A DNA stretch of 42,185 nt from Fragilaria crotonensis (GCA_022925895.1 JAKSYS010000555.1:1-42185); one strand, 5' to 3'. Counted from the first letter of the stretch, positions 1 through 10,267 are shown. Notes: generated from the letters alone by a model not told the origin. Made by a program: numbers and translations.

Positions 1-180
1 ACAATAAATATATTGCAATAATCGTTTCCGCCAATACAATATATTGCAATATGAACAAACACCAATACAATATATTGCAATATTTCTTTCGACCAATACA
101 ATATATTGCAATATTTTACTTTGACAATAAAATATATTGTATTGTATTGTATATTGTATACAATATACTGCAATATATTG
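1..180. repeat. AT-rich palindromic minisatellite, 31-bp period
   Basis: A roughly 22-nt near-identical AT-rich core containing the palindrome CAATATATTG or its TATTGCAATA variant recurs at 31-52, 62-83 and 93-114, exactly 31 bp apart, with a diverged copy at 1-20. The 9-nt segments between cores differ from each other. From 120 to 180 the pattern dissolves into irregular TATTG/CAATA runs. The repeat-spacer look is superficial and there is no reason to call it CRISPR. A related array lies at 1150-1331. Confidence 0.85.
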
Positions 181-479
181 TTGAGTTTGGCAAGACTGTA
201 TTACATCTACTGTGCTACGGATACCTACGCAGCTTCATTGTATCATACTGAACTCGGTTGGCTACTAATAAATCATCAACTGAGATTTAACCGCCGTTTT
301 CTTCTAGTTTAAACTTGAAACCATATGCACTTACGACCATCTTTTCACACTACAATTCCAACTTTGAATCCTTGAGGCTGGTGCATCCCATGGCAACCAA
401 GCTGGCTAATCCTTGATGTTAATGACATAGTATGATAAGAGCTGAAAAGTGTATCATTAGATTTAACATGTACTCGGAG

Positions 480-900
480 TAGAATATAGATCACTGCACT
501 TTACCAATCCTGCTCCTCTTGGCCTCCTTCACCTTTGCCTTTGTCCTGTTCCTCGTCCGACTCCGCATCATCCCTGCCATTTACAACCAAAGCAACTGTG
601 GACAAATTCCACAGCTGTCTGTTTTGCATCTAGTGTTTTGTGCTTAACCTGCGCCAGTGAGGACAAAAGACTCGCTTTGCCATGGAGAAGAGTCTCTCAA
701 CCACACATGAGGTTGGAAGCAAAAACCTCGTGTTGATATACTTGCTGCCTTGAGCTTTTCTTGCACTGCACAGAAAGTCGCTTGAGTGCTTGCTCAGCAA
801 AGGACAGCTCACCATCATGATCCTCGCAGTTGCTTCCTTCTGCTATCGTGTCCTGCAACGACAAAGAAGGACTTTGTACTGAGAGAGTGGTTTGCTCGAC
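480..900 (-). pseudogene. hAT transposase C-terminal dimerisation region, decayed
   Basis: On the minus strand 818-630 reads through a segment with LPTSCVVERLFSMAK and a following R-x-x-L, which is the signature of the hAT family C-terminal dimerisation region (PTS-x-x-x-ERLFS). The same frame continues past an in-frame stop near 630 into MQNRQLW and then an acidic, Gln-rich tail to about 480, a usual way for these proteins to end. No DDE core or BED finger is visible upstream, so only the 3' end of an old element remains. No terminal inverted repeats were found. Sure of the family, unsure of the exact limits. Confidence 0.6.
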
Positions 901-1149
901 GCCATCGAAAAAGACTGTATTCAGCTACAGTACAATATATCCTACTATATTATAAATTAATTGTGTGCGTGCGTGTGTCCGTCCGTCCGTCTGTTACGAG
1001 GTATGACCACTCTGGGGTACTGTTGCACTGTTACGTGGATTACATGTACTACAGGTCTACAGTACATAAACGACCAGTACGACCCGGTTGGGGGTACTGT
1101 ACGTCCAGTTTCCTGTAGTAGACACTCCGATCAAATGTGAGGTACCCAC

Positions 1150-1331
1150 TAGTTGTACAATATATTTGTATTGTTCGACTTATCAATACACAATATATTG
1201 ATATTGTCGGAGTTAACAATACAATATATATTGATATTGTTAGATTCAACAATACAATATATTGATATTGTTCGACTGACCAATACAATATATACGACAG
1301 TATTGGTAACAATATATTGCAATATATTGTA
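1150..1331. repeat. AT-rich palindromic minisatellite, 31-33-bp period
   Basis: Units beginning CAATACA or CAATACAATA start at 1184, 1217, 1250 and 1281, giving steps of 33, 33 and 31 bp, with a diverged first unit near 1152. Each core carries CAATATAT followed by TGATATTGT, and the 8-10 nt between cores vary. The array ends in a perfect 22-bp palindrome at 1309-1330. Core and period match the array at 1-180, so both belong to one satellite family flanking the hAT remnant. Confidence 0.85.
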
Positions 1332-1635
1332 AGACGATCTATTGTTGCGCATCCCTGGTACAAGTACTAGAGTACTCGGAGTAAGCGTTTGGCGATCTCC
1401 TCGATGTTACTATGTATTCATACGCCTGGTACAATAACAGGTACTACCAGGTACTACAGCATTTGCGTATCTATTCACATTGCTATACTCACAATTCATC
1501 GAGCGACGAGCATACCGCAACGCGTGCATAGCCCCCTGTTCGACCAATGACAACGATAAGCAAGAAACAAAAGGAGCTGTCAGCATCCACCATCCACATG
1601 CTGGTGGAATTCGCCAGCTCGATTGAGGCAAACGC
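1332..1635 (+). other. Upstream region of the carbonic anhydrase gene
   Basis: About 300 bases without a supported gene. The stretch 1352-1455 is rich in GTAC, with GGTAC and GTACC half-palindromes and ACTCGGAGT. This GTAC-rich texture recurs in many intergenic parts of the window. It is the natural place for the promoter of the gene at 1636, but no single core element can be assigned. Confidence 0.3.
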
Positions 1636-2445
1636 ATGATCATGACGAATGGAGTTATTATTGTCATTGGAGCTGTTGGTCTCCTGGTTTTCTTAGCATT
1701 TGTCATCCCCCCTGGTTATGACGACAGCTGCGCCGCGTATTCGTACGGTGGAAGCGCTCTGGACTGGGGAGGCATACCATGCAAACGAGGTATTGTCAAT
1801 CAATGTGGTGATTCATATGGTCAAAGTCCAATTAATCTCATGACCAGTGATGAAAATTTTGAGGCCTCCGAGAATGATGTAGTCATCGTTTCTGACAACA
1901 TGTCATGCCAAGATGAGTTAAACGTCGTTCACAACAAACTTCTATTCCCAGAATCTTGTTCCCCGACTATCAGCTTGGCGAGCCTGGAGTATCGCCTTAG
2001 GCAGCTTCATTTCCACGTCGGAGGAAGCGAGCACACCGTTGATGATTTCCGATTCGATGGTGAGCTCCATCTCGTTCAAGAGGGTCTATCAGGTTTTGTC
2101 GTTATCGGAGTATTTCTAGATTCATCGCAAGATGAGGCAAACGAGGATCTTGAGTTCATCCTGGAAATCTACGAAGGTGGAGCGCATCGACGACTGGCGA
2201 ACGAAGCCTGGAATCCATACAGTTTGGTTCAATCGCTTAACACCTACTTTACCTATCAGGGTAGTCTCACTACACCACCGTGTAGCTCTGGCATTCGGTG
2301 GATTGTCACACAAGAACCGCTTGCCATTTCTCAAGATCAATTGGGGCGACTCGCAGCTTTGTATCCATATGTGCCGAACTATCGGCCACTACAAGCGAGA
2401 GGTTCGCGACAGGTTATTCAATACTCGTCGGACAAGTTAAGGTGA
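1636..2445 (+). CDS. Alpha-carbonic anhydrase, membrane-anchored or secreted
   Basis: A complete 269-residue alpha-type carbonic anhydrase, catalysing reversible CO2 hydration with a zinc ion. Residues 6-24 are a hydrophobic helix (signal peptide or type II anchor), so the enzyme should face the secretory lumen, cell surface or outer plastid compartments. Family landmarks are all present: YSYGG at 36-40, QSPINL at 63-68, and zinc ligands His125 and His127 (QLHFH) plus His145 (ELHLV). Glu132 and Thr212 match the Glu106-Thr199 gate of human CA II. Cys57 and Cys216 sit where secreted members form a disulfide. The proton-shuttle His64 equivalent is not obvious. The length is normal and the frame is intact, unlike several neighbours. 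The ATG chosen is the first in frame and directly precedes the hydrophobic segment. A role in inorganic carbon acquisition is inferred from the family in diatoms. Confidence 0.93.
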   Translation: MIMTNGVIIVIGAVGLLVFLAFVIPPGYDDSCAAYSYGGSALDWGGIPCKRGIVNQCGDSYGQSPINLMTSDENFEASENDVVIVSDNMSCQDELNVVHNKLLFPESCSPTISLASLEYRLRQLHFHVGGSEHTVDDFRFDGELHLVQEGLSGFVVIGVFLDSSQDEANEDLEFILEIYEGGAHRRLANEAWNPYSLVQSLNTYFTYQGSLTTPPCSSGIRWIVTQEPLAISQDQLGRLAALYPYVPNYRPLQARGSRQVIQYSSDKLR

Positions 2446-3115
2446 ACGACCGCCCCCGGTTAGCGAACACATACTCGAGTTACGCCTCAACTGCATGCGT
2501 TCTAGTCGTCTGCAGGGCTAGTTTGCTTGTACTCCAGGACATTTTGTTGCGCACATTAAATTGCTCCCACCCTCCCAGGTGCTACGGCAAGTTCATAACT
2601 ACACTCGTGGCGCGATTCCGAAGAGCGCTAACAAACGAAGAACGATTGCCGTCGCGATTTGCCATCTGAAAACCAACTTGGTGAACAGCGGATTGCTGAT
2701 TCGCTGTAGTCGACGATCGAATACACTTTTCATGCATACTTTTGTTATCGAGTGGTCTGCTCCAGCACAACCGAAGCTGCGGTACTTCCTGAACGTTGTG
2801 GAACTGTTTGACGATGGTCTGTCGTCAAGGAAGGTGGTGAATCTCAAGATCAGTTCCGGACAAGGGCATCAGGCGGTCGCGTGTAACTCAGATGTGCCTT
2901 TCCGGGTGCTCCCTGATAGAGACGATCCTCTGCCGCTTCAGACCTACATGTACGGTAAACATAACTTTAGTTTGGCTGTCAGCCAGGAATTGAAGACCAT
3001 TCAACAAGTGTACGTTTATTATTAACCCAGCATACTGTAGTACCTAACAAATAATCAAGCAAACAGTATCCGTGCGTCGGAGATCCAGTAAACAGAATCC
3101 TCTTCCCTGGTCTCC
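2446..3115 (+). other. Intergenic, with an unrecognised 154-codon open frame
   Basis: Between the carbonic anhydrase stop and the convergent methyltransferase stop, the plus strand is open from 2561 to 3025 (first ATG near 2731). The later part is protein-like in composition, reading LRYFLNVVELFDDGLSS and continuing for about 80 residues. I do not recognise it, and it lacks a good start. It could be a 3' exon of an unseen gene, a remnant, or chance. It overlaps nothing convincing on the other strand. Confidence 0.25.
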
Positions 3116-3934
3116 CTATGCCGCCATGGTTTTGACGTACTTGCTCTCCGAAATCTCTCTCAAAACAAAGATTTCGCTCGGCATACACTGTGGACGCTGG
3201 CTGCGGCACTCATCCAGCATGGAAAATGGGGTAACATACCCATGGCTGCGAAGAAGTTGACGAACTGCCTCGTCCTTCTGTACGTTGGTGCCGTCCATCT
3301 CGATCACAAACATGTCGATGGGAACACTCCAGTCAAAGGTTTCGAGGACGGTTAGCTCCCCTCCCTCTACATCCAAGTAGAACAAGTCCACATGATCAAT
3401 CTCATTCTTCTGGAACAATTCTGATAGCATCATGCATGGCACCTCCACCAATGCGGCGGACGCGTCGACAAATCTATCTTTGTGAATATCACTCATGTCC
3501 TGTGCAGCACCACCCGTAGCACCATTTTTGGCAGGTTGAAAAGAGATGGATTTTCCAGGACAAATTGCTCCGAAGACATTGGTAGCGTCGGGTCGGTTCA
3601 CAACCATCTTCGCGTAATTGTCGGGAAATGCTTCAACCAGAAGGGCTCGCCAATTGAGAGCATATTGAAAGAACCAAGAGTTACTGAAGGTTTTTCCATC
3701 AAAGCCCCCATCTCGACGATAACACCATCGCACTTGGGATCTTTTGCGAAGAAAGCATTGTAGACAACTTCGTCCTCCATGTACTGAGAGATACGGGACA
3801 TTCGGGGTTGCGAGGCACTTCTGTGTGATTGTCTTAGGATCAGCATGGCCAGGTCGTAGAAATTGACACTCAACAACCACCAGGCTGGAAAGGAAAGCAG
3901 AAAGCGCGCATAAACGAAGGGTGAAAGCAGGCAT
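3116..3934 (-). CDS. Secreted FkbM-type methyltransferase, with two frame slips
   Basis: The chosen ATG at 3934 begins a clear signal peptide (MPAFTLRLCALSAFLSSLVV). The C-terminal part matches the FkbM methyltransferase family: NSWFFQYALNWRALLVEAFP, then FYLDVEGGELTVLETFDW (acidic AdoMet-fold strand), then a VIEMDG strand and a C-terminal RSHGY. The block ISQYMEDEVVYNAFF...VIVEMG, which should precede FDGKTFSN, lies in another minus frame (open 3876-3598). The protein must therefore leave frame near 3790-3825 and return near 3701-3709. At the second point one more base in the AAA run (plus strand) would restore the expected VEMGAFDG. The two slips compensate, so the downstream frame is in register with the signal peptide. 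Substrate unknown. It converges with the carbonic anhydrase gene. Family assignment is secure. Whether the gene is broken or the sequence has indel errors is open. Confidence 0.75.
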   Translation of the reverse strand: MPAFTLRLCALSAFLSSLVVVECQFLRPGHADPKTITQKCLATPNVPYLSVHGGRSCLQCFLRKRSQVRWCYRRDGGFDGKTFSNSWFFQYALNWRALLVEAFPDNYAKMVVNRPDATNVFGAICPGKSISFQPAKNGATGGAAQDMSDIHKDRFVDASAALVEVPCMMLSELFQKNEIDHVDLFYLDVEGGELTVLETFDWSVPIDMFVIEMDGTNVQKDEAVRQLLRSHGYVTPFSMLDECRSQRPQCMPSEIFVLREISESKYVKTMAA

Positions 3935-4090
3935 GGTGATGGTTTTGAGTTGATCTTCGCTTGAATGAGGTTGGTAAGCTGGGCTTCGTTGAGTGAAGAT
4001 TGTGATGACCCCTATTGGCCACAATGACGCAATGCTCGATGTCGTTTTGACTACCGCCTGTATCATATGGGTTCGTACCAGGTAGGTCAT

Positions 4091-4490
4091 TGCATAAGTC
4101 GAACGTCACGGAAAGGGTGTACTCGGACATTCGATGGATGACTCTTGACTTTTCCAAGACATACTCCTCTCATAGCTCCAATGCGGCGGTTCGAGTGCAC
4201 ACGGTTTCAGGAAAATTCGTGCCAGTCTTGTTGACATTCACTATCGTAGCTCGTAGTAGTAATTTCACGTATTACTGTACTACGAGAATTAGAACATTCT
4301 CCGTATAAAAAATTCTCACTCGTCCTACTTCCACATTGAGTGACCATGGCATCCCCCATTACATCGCACAGCACCTACCATAACTTTGCCTTCAATATGA
4401 TAATGACATAATGAATCATGTACACATTGTGTTGCGCTTCATTCTTGAGTCCGGATGCCTTGCATTTCTTCTAGTTGGTGCTACTCGATA
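4091..4490. other. Intergenic region upstream of the methyltransferase
   Basis: No credible gene was seen. Short open frames here have no recognisable domain. The stretch presumably holds the 5' end of the minus-strand methyltransferase transcript and the 3' flank of the PS-rich remnant. Confidence 0.3.
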
Positions 4491-4940
4491 CTACCGGTAC
4501 TTCTCGGCTTCTACATCAACAGTCAAGAATAAATACACATGAACGTCGATTGGATCGGTGGAGGGCATTGCTGATCCAGTTGGCAACCCAGTTGGTTGTG
4601 GCGACGGGATATGACTAGATGACGGCAAAGTACTGCTGGGAGAAGCAAATGGGTGATGGCTCGGCACCGTTGAGGGCACGCTGGAGCCAGAACTAGGGGA
4701 GCTTGAAGGAGCCATATTTATGGAAGGACGGGATGTCGGGGTGTCAGACAGTTGCAACGATCCGAGTGGAGAAGTACTTGGAAATGACCACGGGTCCGCA
4801 CTTGATGACAGTGCACCTGTTGGGACCTCAGACCCGACTGAAGGCCCTCGGAAAACACTTGGAGAACCAGATGGGGTAGAGTTGATGATGACATTGGCGT
4901 TTGTTGTGCCTCTGAATTGCCATCCATCAACGATAAGTTG
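4491..4940 (-). pseudogene. Pro/Ser/Thr-rich PS-repeat surface-protein remnant
   Basis: The minus strand is open without an ATG from 4940 (just after an in-frame stop at 4941-4943) to a stop at 4491. The peptide is a run of PS, PT and SxP motifs, for example STPSGSPSVFRGPSVGSE and later SSPSSGSSVPSTVPS, ending in a short non-repetitive tail. Such low-complexity PSxxPS tracts are typical of diatom cell-wall or surface proteins, where they act as extended, probably glycosylated stalks. Just upstream another frame (about 5026-4940) continues with PTSAPISVPTTN, so one frame change again separates two halves of one tract. No anchor or folded domain is seen. Either a 3' exon or a fragment. Confidence 0.45.
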
Positions 4941-5901
4941 TTAAGGTTGGTTGTCGGCACCGAAATGGGAGCACTCGTTGGAATAGACGCGTGCTTCGCA
5001 CTGTGGCGAGAAACGCTAGCGCCCACTGGATATTGACATCATGACCTTGGGGGTGTCCGCTATCCTTAGCGATGGACAGCAATGCACAATTACATGTGAC
5101 GGGGTGCAAGGATGCATGGATCCGTATCATTGATGCCAACAAAGATAAACTGCTCAGAACCATGGGGGGTCATGATAAGCCGTCACAAATCTTGCATCTG
5201 CTTTATCAACCTATCTGTGTCAGCGACCAGACCAGCAGAACAATCAAATTCAGTATCAGTTGGTGCAGCCAACTATGGAAAATTATGGTTGCAATGAGTG
5301 GACAAGATGACCATGCAACAATTGAATGGCTGGGATGCTCCTCTTTATACTCATTTTGGCCTGACGTCCAATGAATTGAGCTGTAGATACCACTGGACGG
5401 GGGTGCAGAGGACAGCATTGATTCAAATCCAGATCTTCCGAGATTGAGTTCATTTAACGGGAAAGTGAGAAATGTTCCCGACAACTCGATTGTCCCTGAC
5501 TACGCTGGATTGTTAGGACCACTGCTTGTATGCGTGTTATCCATGGGATATAAGAAATGGTGATTCCCAGTTTTTTGTTTCTAAACGTGAACCTACTATG
5601 ATAATGGTCGTGGCACTATGTTCGTGGTCTGCTTAATTGATTTGATTAGTCTAGTCCCATAACAATGTTGAAGGTAACGTAGTTCATCAATGCTCAAACT
5701 TGTTGTAGTTTGCAATGATGACACAAGCAACCCCGTCATGGTGAAAGATAACGATAGCATCGGACCACTCCGTAGCCCGTGTTGGTTTTTTTTCAGTGCT
5801 GTAGATTTTGTACCAACAGCAGCTTGAAAAGGAAAAAATACTGCGAAAACCGTGTGCACTGGAACCGCCGCCTTGGAGGTCGTATCGTTCATTCAAAAGT
5901 G
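4941..5901. other. Gene-poor stretch left of the piggyBac-like element
   Basis: Open frames of up to about 100 codons exist on both strands (for example 5072-5374 plus and 5206-5484 minus), but none shows a domain or a convincing start. The minus-strand region 5163-4940 probably holds more of the PS-rich remnant out of frame. The last bases before 5902 are the left outer flank of the transposon. Confidence 0.3.
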
Positions 5902-5914
5902 TAGGACAAAAAAA
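5902..5914 (+). repeat. Left terminal inverted repeat
   Basis: TAGGACAAAAAAA, an exact inverted match to 10268-10280. It is followed at once by a second GGACAA motif. Confidence 0.8.
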
Positions 5915-6025
5915 GGACAATTTTTGGCGATCCTCGCTATCTCCAGATTTCCAATACGACTAAAATCGTAGTCGTACATCCTGTTCCTGACTTCATGACC
6001 TTTCCAAATCAGTGCTGCTTTCCTA

Positions 6026-6129
6026 TTTTGTCCTAAAAATGGTGGAGATACATTGATGCAAAGAAAGACCAATTTTGTGGTCGTCGCAAAACTTTTTGTC
6101 CTAAATGAATCGCTCTGGAAAGGACAAAA
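6026..6129. repeat. Left subterminal GGACAAAA motif cluster
   Basis: TTTTGTCCTA occurs at 6026-6035 and 6094-6103, and AGGACAAAA at 6121-6129, so the last two form an inverted pair about 17 nt apart. These repeat the core of the terminal inverted repeat and are candidate transposase binding sites. Confidence 0.6.
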
Positions 6130-6259
6130 TTCACAAAAATACTCCGTACAAAAGTCAATTTTTAGATTTTCTCGTGATAAATTCTCATGTTAAATCTAAT
6201 CACCATGATGAGCATGGCCGCTATCTCTGGTTTAATAGACAACACTACTTTCTATCACT

Positions 6260-9200
6260 TCAAAACCTCCGTCTTGTCCTCCTTTCGGGTACTGTAATCG
6301 TACCAATGTTCCTGCGACGACTTGGAGGATGCTCAGGACTGCTTTTGCAATCGTCATCACTGCTGGAATTTTCTGGAATGAAGTCTTCATCGTCGTCATC
6401 GTTCCATGAGGCAGATGGTTGCACCATTGTCCCTCCTGCAGTCACAGCGCTCACAGAGGGTGGCACTATCACGTCTTCTGCAGACACAGCAGACACATTA
6501 TTGGCTCGACGGGGTGGCGGAGGCTGTCGGTTGCCGTGTGCGCGGACCGACAGTTGCATGCTTTGTGCTTCAGCACAACACGGGTCAAACAATGTCTCCG
6601 CTTCATGAAACAGAAGAAAACAGCTCTGCCCATTGTATCTTGGTCTTTTGCACAGGGGAACCTCACATACTGAACACTTCCACGTTGTCTTCATTCCGTG
6701 TCGAGTGTGCTTCTGTCCAGTTGAATGATCAATACGACAACACCAGACACAACTGGATTGCCTGTTGACGGAGATAGGTTGGTGGTTGGCTCTTTGATTT
6801 TTCCTCCGTTCAATGAGTGGTAGCTTGGAAAAGTATGCTTCGCGTTTGTTGTATGAAATATTAACACCTCCTGAAGAAGCGGCGTTGTCTCCTCCGTCCT
6901 CGGTCCTTCTCATCATCTGGCCATCGTCATCATCGCTGCAGCTTTCATACATTGATGGTGGAACAACTTCAATGTTTAAATCATTGGCAAGCTCTAGACA
7001 GAATTGGCGGAATGGAGGTTGACGCGCACGCCTCTGTTGGAAGTTCTTGAATGATTTGCATTCGTCACTCATAAGATATGAAACAGTTCGACTGAGATTG
7101 TGTGCGTGGTATGCATTGTAGACACATGTCATGATGAGGCGTAACCAAATTGCACCCACTGGACCGAGATGAAAATGCGCTGATTTGCAATTCTTTTGAA
7201 AGCGACTGTAAACATCGATCGGACCCTTGCCCCGATTCCATGTCGCCACCACCTCTGGAATTAGGTGGCGACCTGCCGGAAGAGGTTTCATTTGCTCATA
7301 AATCAACTTGCAGAGAGCTCTCCACAAGTCCAAGGTGCACTGGACGCTATGCTGATCAACTGCGTGGGACCCTGCTTCGAATGTCATAGCTGGCACAATC
7401 CCCTCCTCTATCCAATTCAGATGTTGCCGACCCAAATTCGTTATCACAGAAAGGTACTGTTCTCGTATCAAGGACGACCCAACTTGAACATGAACAACAC
7501 GGATTATCTTCCGTAGCGATGCGACAACGTAGAATGCATGGTCGAGAGCACCAGACGCCATACCATGGAGCAGTTGGCATCGGTACGACGCATCAGGGAT
7601 GCTTCGTTTGAACAGTTCAGGATCCTCGTCAGCGTTGATTTCTTGATACTCTCCAAACTCCGCAATCAGGTTGTACTCTTGAGTTAAGGTTGCCTGAGAA
7701 CACTTAGACTTCATCTCCACCAACGCCACATAACGCGTAGGGCCGGAAGGCAATCCGTCAACAAGAACACCTGCTATTGCATCCGGTGAAAACGCAGCCA
7801 GTTTCTCATCGGCATGACAAAGTAGTCCTAAGTCGTGAACAGTCTCAATTTTGATCTGATGACCTGCGGGTGCCAAGCATTTAGCACTTTTCTCGGAAAC
7901 GAACGAAGGGAAATGAGAAAATATAAATGGTTCGTTTAGTGTGCCTTCACGACAAGCTTTTGATTTGAAGGGTGCCATAAACCATGTCTTCATTAGCACA
8001 CTCAACACCGTAGTAGCCTCTTGGTTGCCTTCGTTGCGTCCGCCTGATAGTATTCTCTCTATCACAGCCGCCTTCGTCCCCGACACAGCTAAGTTTTTGT
8101 TGCGACATATTTCGCGGAGATCAGGAAGACCCATTTCACTTAGACGTTCATGTGTGAAGACAACGTCATCCACCGCCTCGTGTGTCCGTAGCAGGCTGAG
8201 AATCCGCAGCACTGCATTGATGTTCTCGTCGCGATCAACATCTGGATAGCGACTGAGTAGCATCCAAATAGCGTATGCACCTGTTCCTGTTATCCGAAAC
8301 TTTCGAAGCAGAAACCATTCAGGAGTTCGCTGGCTTTCCGTCAACATGATTGGAACTTTGTCAAGATATGGCATTACTGGATCGTCGTCGCTCCAGAACT
8401 TAATCGGTGCGTTCGCATCCCGCTGCGTGATCAGAGTGTAACGCCCTGGACCCAACGTTTCATCCGTTGTGTGCATGAGTACAACGCGACCCAACCCACT
8501 CCTGTTAGCCAAGGCGAACTGCTTGTTTCGTCCGGTTCCCCTGACAGCCCAATATGCTGCGGCGGTGCCCTTCTCTTGGACGAGCCGGCGTGAAGGGCCT
8601 GGGTTTTGGTCAAAGGTGAACGGAAATGATTTCATGCGTTTCGACGTGCCCACAAGCACAGCACCCTTTGCACTTGCAAACGAATTCACTTCACCTTCGA
8701 CGCCGCCGTAGCCTCTGTCCCAAAAGAATTTTGTCCTGTTGAGATAGATCTGAGACTCAATTGACGCTCCAGACAATGCAAGAAGGAGTATCTTTACACA
8801 ATCAATCGTCGACTCTTTCCTTGATGCGACATGGCCTCCACAGTACAAAGAAGTACAGTTGGAGACAGCGCCATGGTGGACGACGCCCAGCCCCTTGTTG
8901 GGGTTGTTTATCTGAGAGTACCCTTCAAGCACAACTCTTCTAGAACAAAGTCGTAGCAGATCATCATCGAGCCCGATGTCTGTTGTGCCAGGAACAAAAG
9001 CAATCTCAGCACATGTTCTGCGAACGATTGACATGGCAGTTGCCATATCTGTGTTGTGTGTCATAGGGGGCTTCCAAACTCCAACTCCTAACGAATCAAC
9101 AGTAAGACCAGTTGTTCCACACACCACCTGCGTTCGTGGAGCACGGTTGGTGGTATCGAGTGCTTTCAGTATTTGGCTGTACCGATAGTGACTCATGCCA

Positions 9201-9879
9201 CCAGTGGAGGAAGGGAAGTTCGATGCATTTGCAGGATCAAAGTACATAGAGGGGGAAACCTAAGAAGAGGGATGAGAACAAAAAGGCAAATTGCCGGTCA
9301 GTCCATTGATCAAATTAAAAACACAAGGAAGGCTTGCGTTGATATCCGATGTTCTTACCTTATAAAACGAAATCATGAGCTCGACACGAATGAATGCAAT
9401 TATGTCGGAGCTTGATACTAGATCATTACTATTTCTCATGTTGGAATTAATGAAGGCCTTCATGTATCCCAGAAAGTGTGGATCCATGAAGGCCTTCAAG
9501 CAGTCACCGGGCGAAATTGTACGAACATCCCGATCGCGCCTTGAACCAATTCTCTTTTTCAGGTTTCGAAGCACAACAGGAACTTCTTCGCGAGCCCTGT
9601 CAAGCAGACGGTTGTTGATGCCATCAATGGAAATGGAAACGTCTGGACGGTTGGATCCAGTGAGATACGTCCAGCCTTGACTTGCCACATCATGGCAATT
9701 GTTCCTCAAACCGCGCTGGGCAGAGGTATCATCATCACTTTGTCGTCGTCCTCATCGTTGTTACTACCGCTGACGTATGCACTCAGGTTGAACATGGTCT
9801 CCATCATGCTATTGTCAACATCTTCAATCCCTCCAAGGAGGTCCTCATTAGCACCTTCATATTGATCATCATCATGCAT
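6260..9879 (-). CDS. piggyBac-like DDE transposase with internal SAP and YqaJ nuclease domains
   Basis: The main exon is open from 9259 to 6260; numbering is from its Met at 9247. It carries DDE_Tnp_1_7-like blocks: Asp90 (GTTDIG), Asp177 (FFWDRGYGG), GTSKRMKSFPF at 200-210, and Asp678 (GPID) followed by IWLRLIMTCVYNAYH. Between Asp177 and Asp678 lie a SAP domain (about 363-400, ending VSGTKAAVIERIL) and a YqaJ-type nuclease (about 435-615) with SPD (Asp489), VEMK (Glu511, Lys513) and a QLLHGM helix. A C-terminal zinc ribbon (Cys833 to His881) and an acidic tail close the protein. An upstream exon (about 9747-9359) encodes the piggyBac N-terminal block (ISPGDCLKAFMDPHFLGYMK...FIRVELMISFYK). 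A 99-nt GTAAG...TTAG intron at 9358-9260 joins it to VSPSMYFDP. A further acidic N-terminus starts at ATG 9879 (MHDDDQYEG) in another frame, so one more intron or a frame slip lies near 9750-9710. Likely acts in the nucleus on the element's own ends. Confidence 0.85.
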
Positions 9880-10205
9880 GATGAAGTTGCTGCTTCATTT
9901 GCAATGGAATTTGCAATGAAATGCGAGTAGTAAAGAACTCGCATTGTAACAAGGTTCAGGTCGTGTTCATCAGCAAAATTGTCTCAACGACCATGCCGTG
10001 ATACTGTCATAACGTACCAACCCGTCATTCAACGTCAAAACTGGATTGCATACGCATAAACAAGTGTACCCCGGAGGTGCGTTTGGTAGTTGTGAAACGA
10101 TCCGTGACACTGAGCGAGTAAGCCATGAAGAATGGTGTGATCAGATCATGGTCAACACGGTGCTCTTCGTGTTAAACTTGATTAACCCGTGGTTATAAGG
10201 TTTCT

Positions 10206-10240
10206 TTTTGTCCTATTGCTAAATCCGCCGAAGGACAAAA
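10206..10240. repeat. Right subterminal GGACAAAA motif pair
   Basis: TTTTGTCCTA at 10206-10215 faces AAGGACAAAA at 10231-10240, repeating the inverted-pair arrangement seen at 6094-6129 near the left end. Confidence 0.6.
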
Positions 10241-10267
10241 TGGATTCGGCGATCCGGAAATTAAATA

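Noticed and set aside
1-120. Regular repeats with variable segments, CRISPR-like
   Set aside because: The variable parts are only about 9 nt, the cores are AT-rich palindromes, no cas genes are present and the window is eukaryotic. It is a minisatellite.
630-1118. Plus-strand frame at 786-1118 and minus frames over the AT-rich arrays as genes
   Set aside because: The plus frame lies antisense to the hAT remnant, and the frames over 1049-1363 are translations of minisatellite; neither has a domain.
6105-6768. Plus-strand frames at 6105-6768 as small genes
   Set aside because: They are antisense shadows of the transposase-nuclease C-terminus and low-complexity tail.
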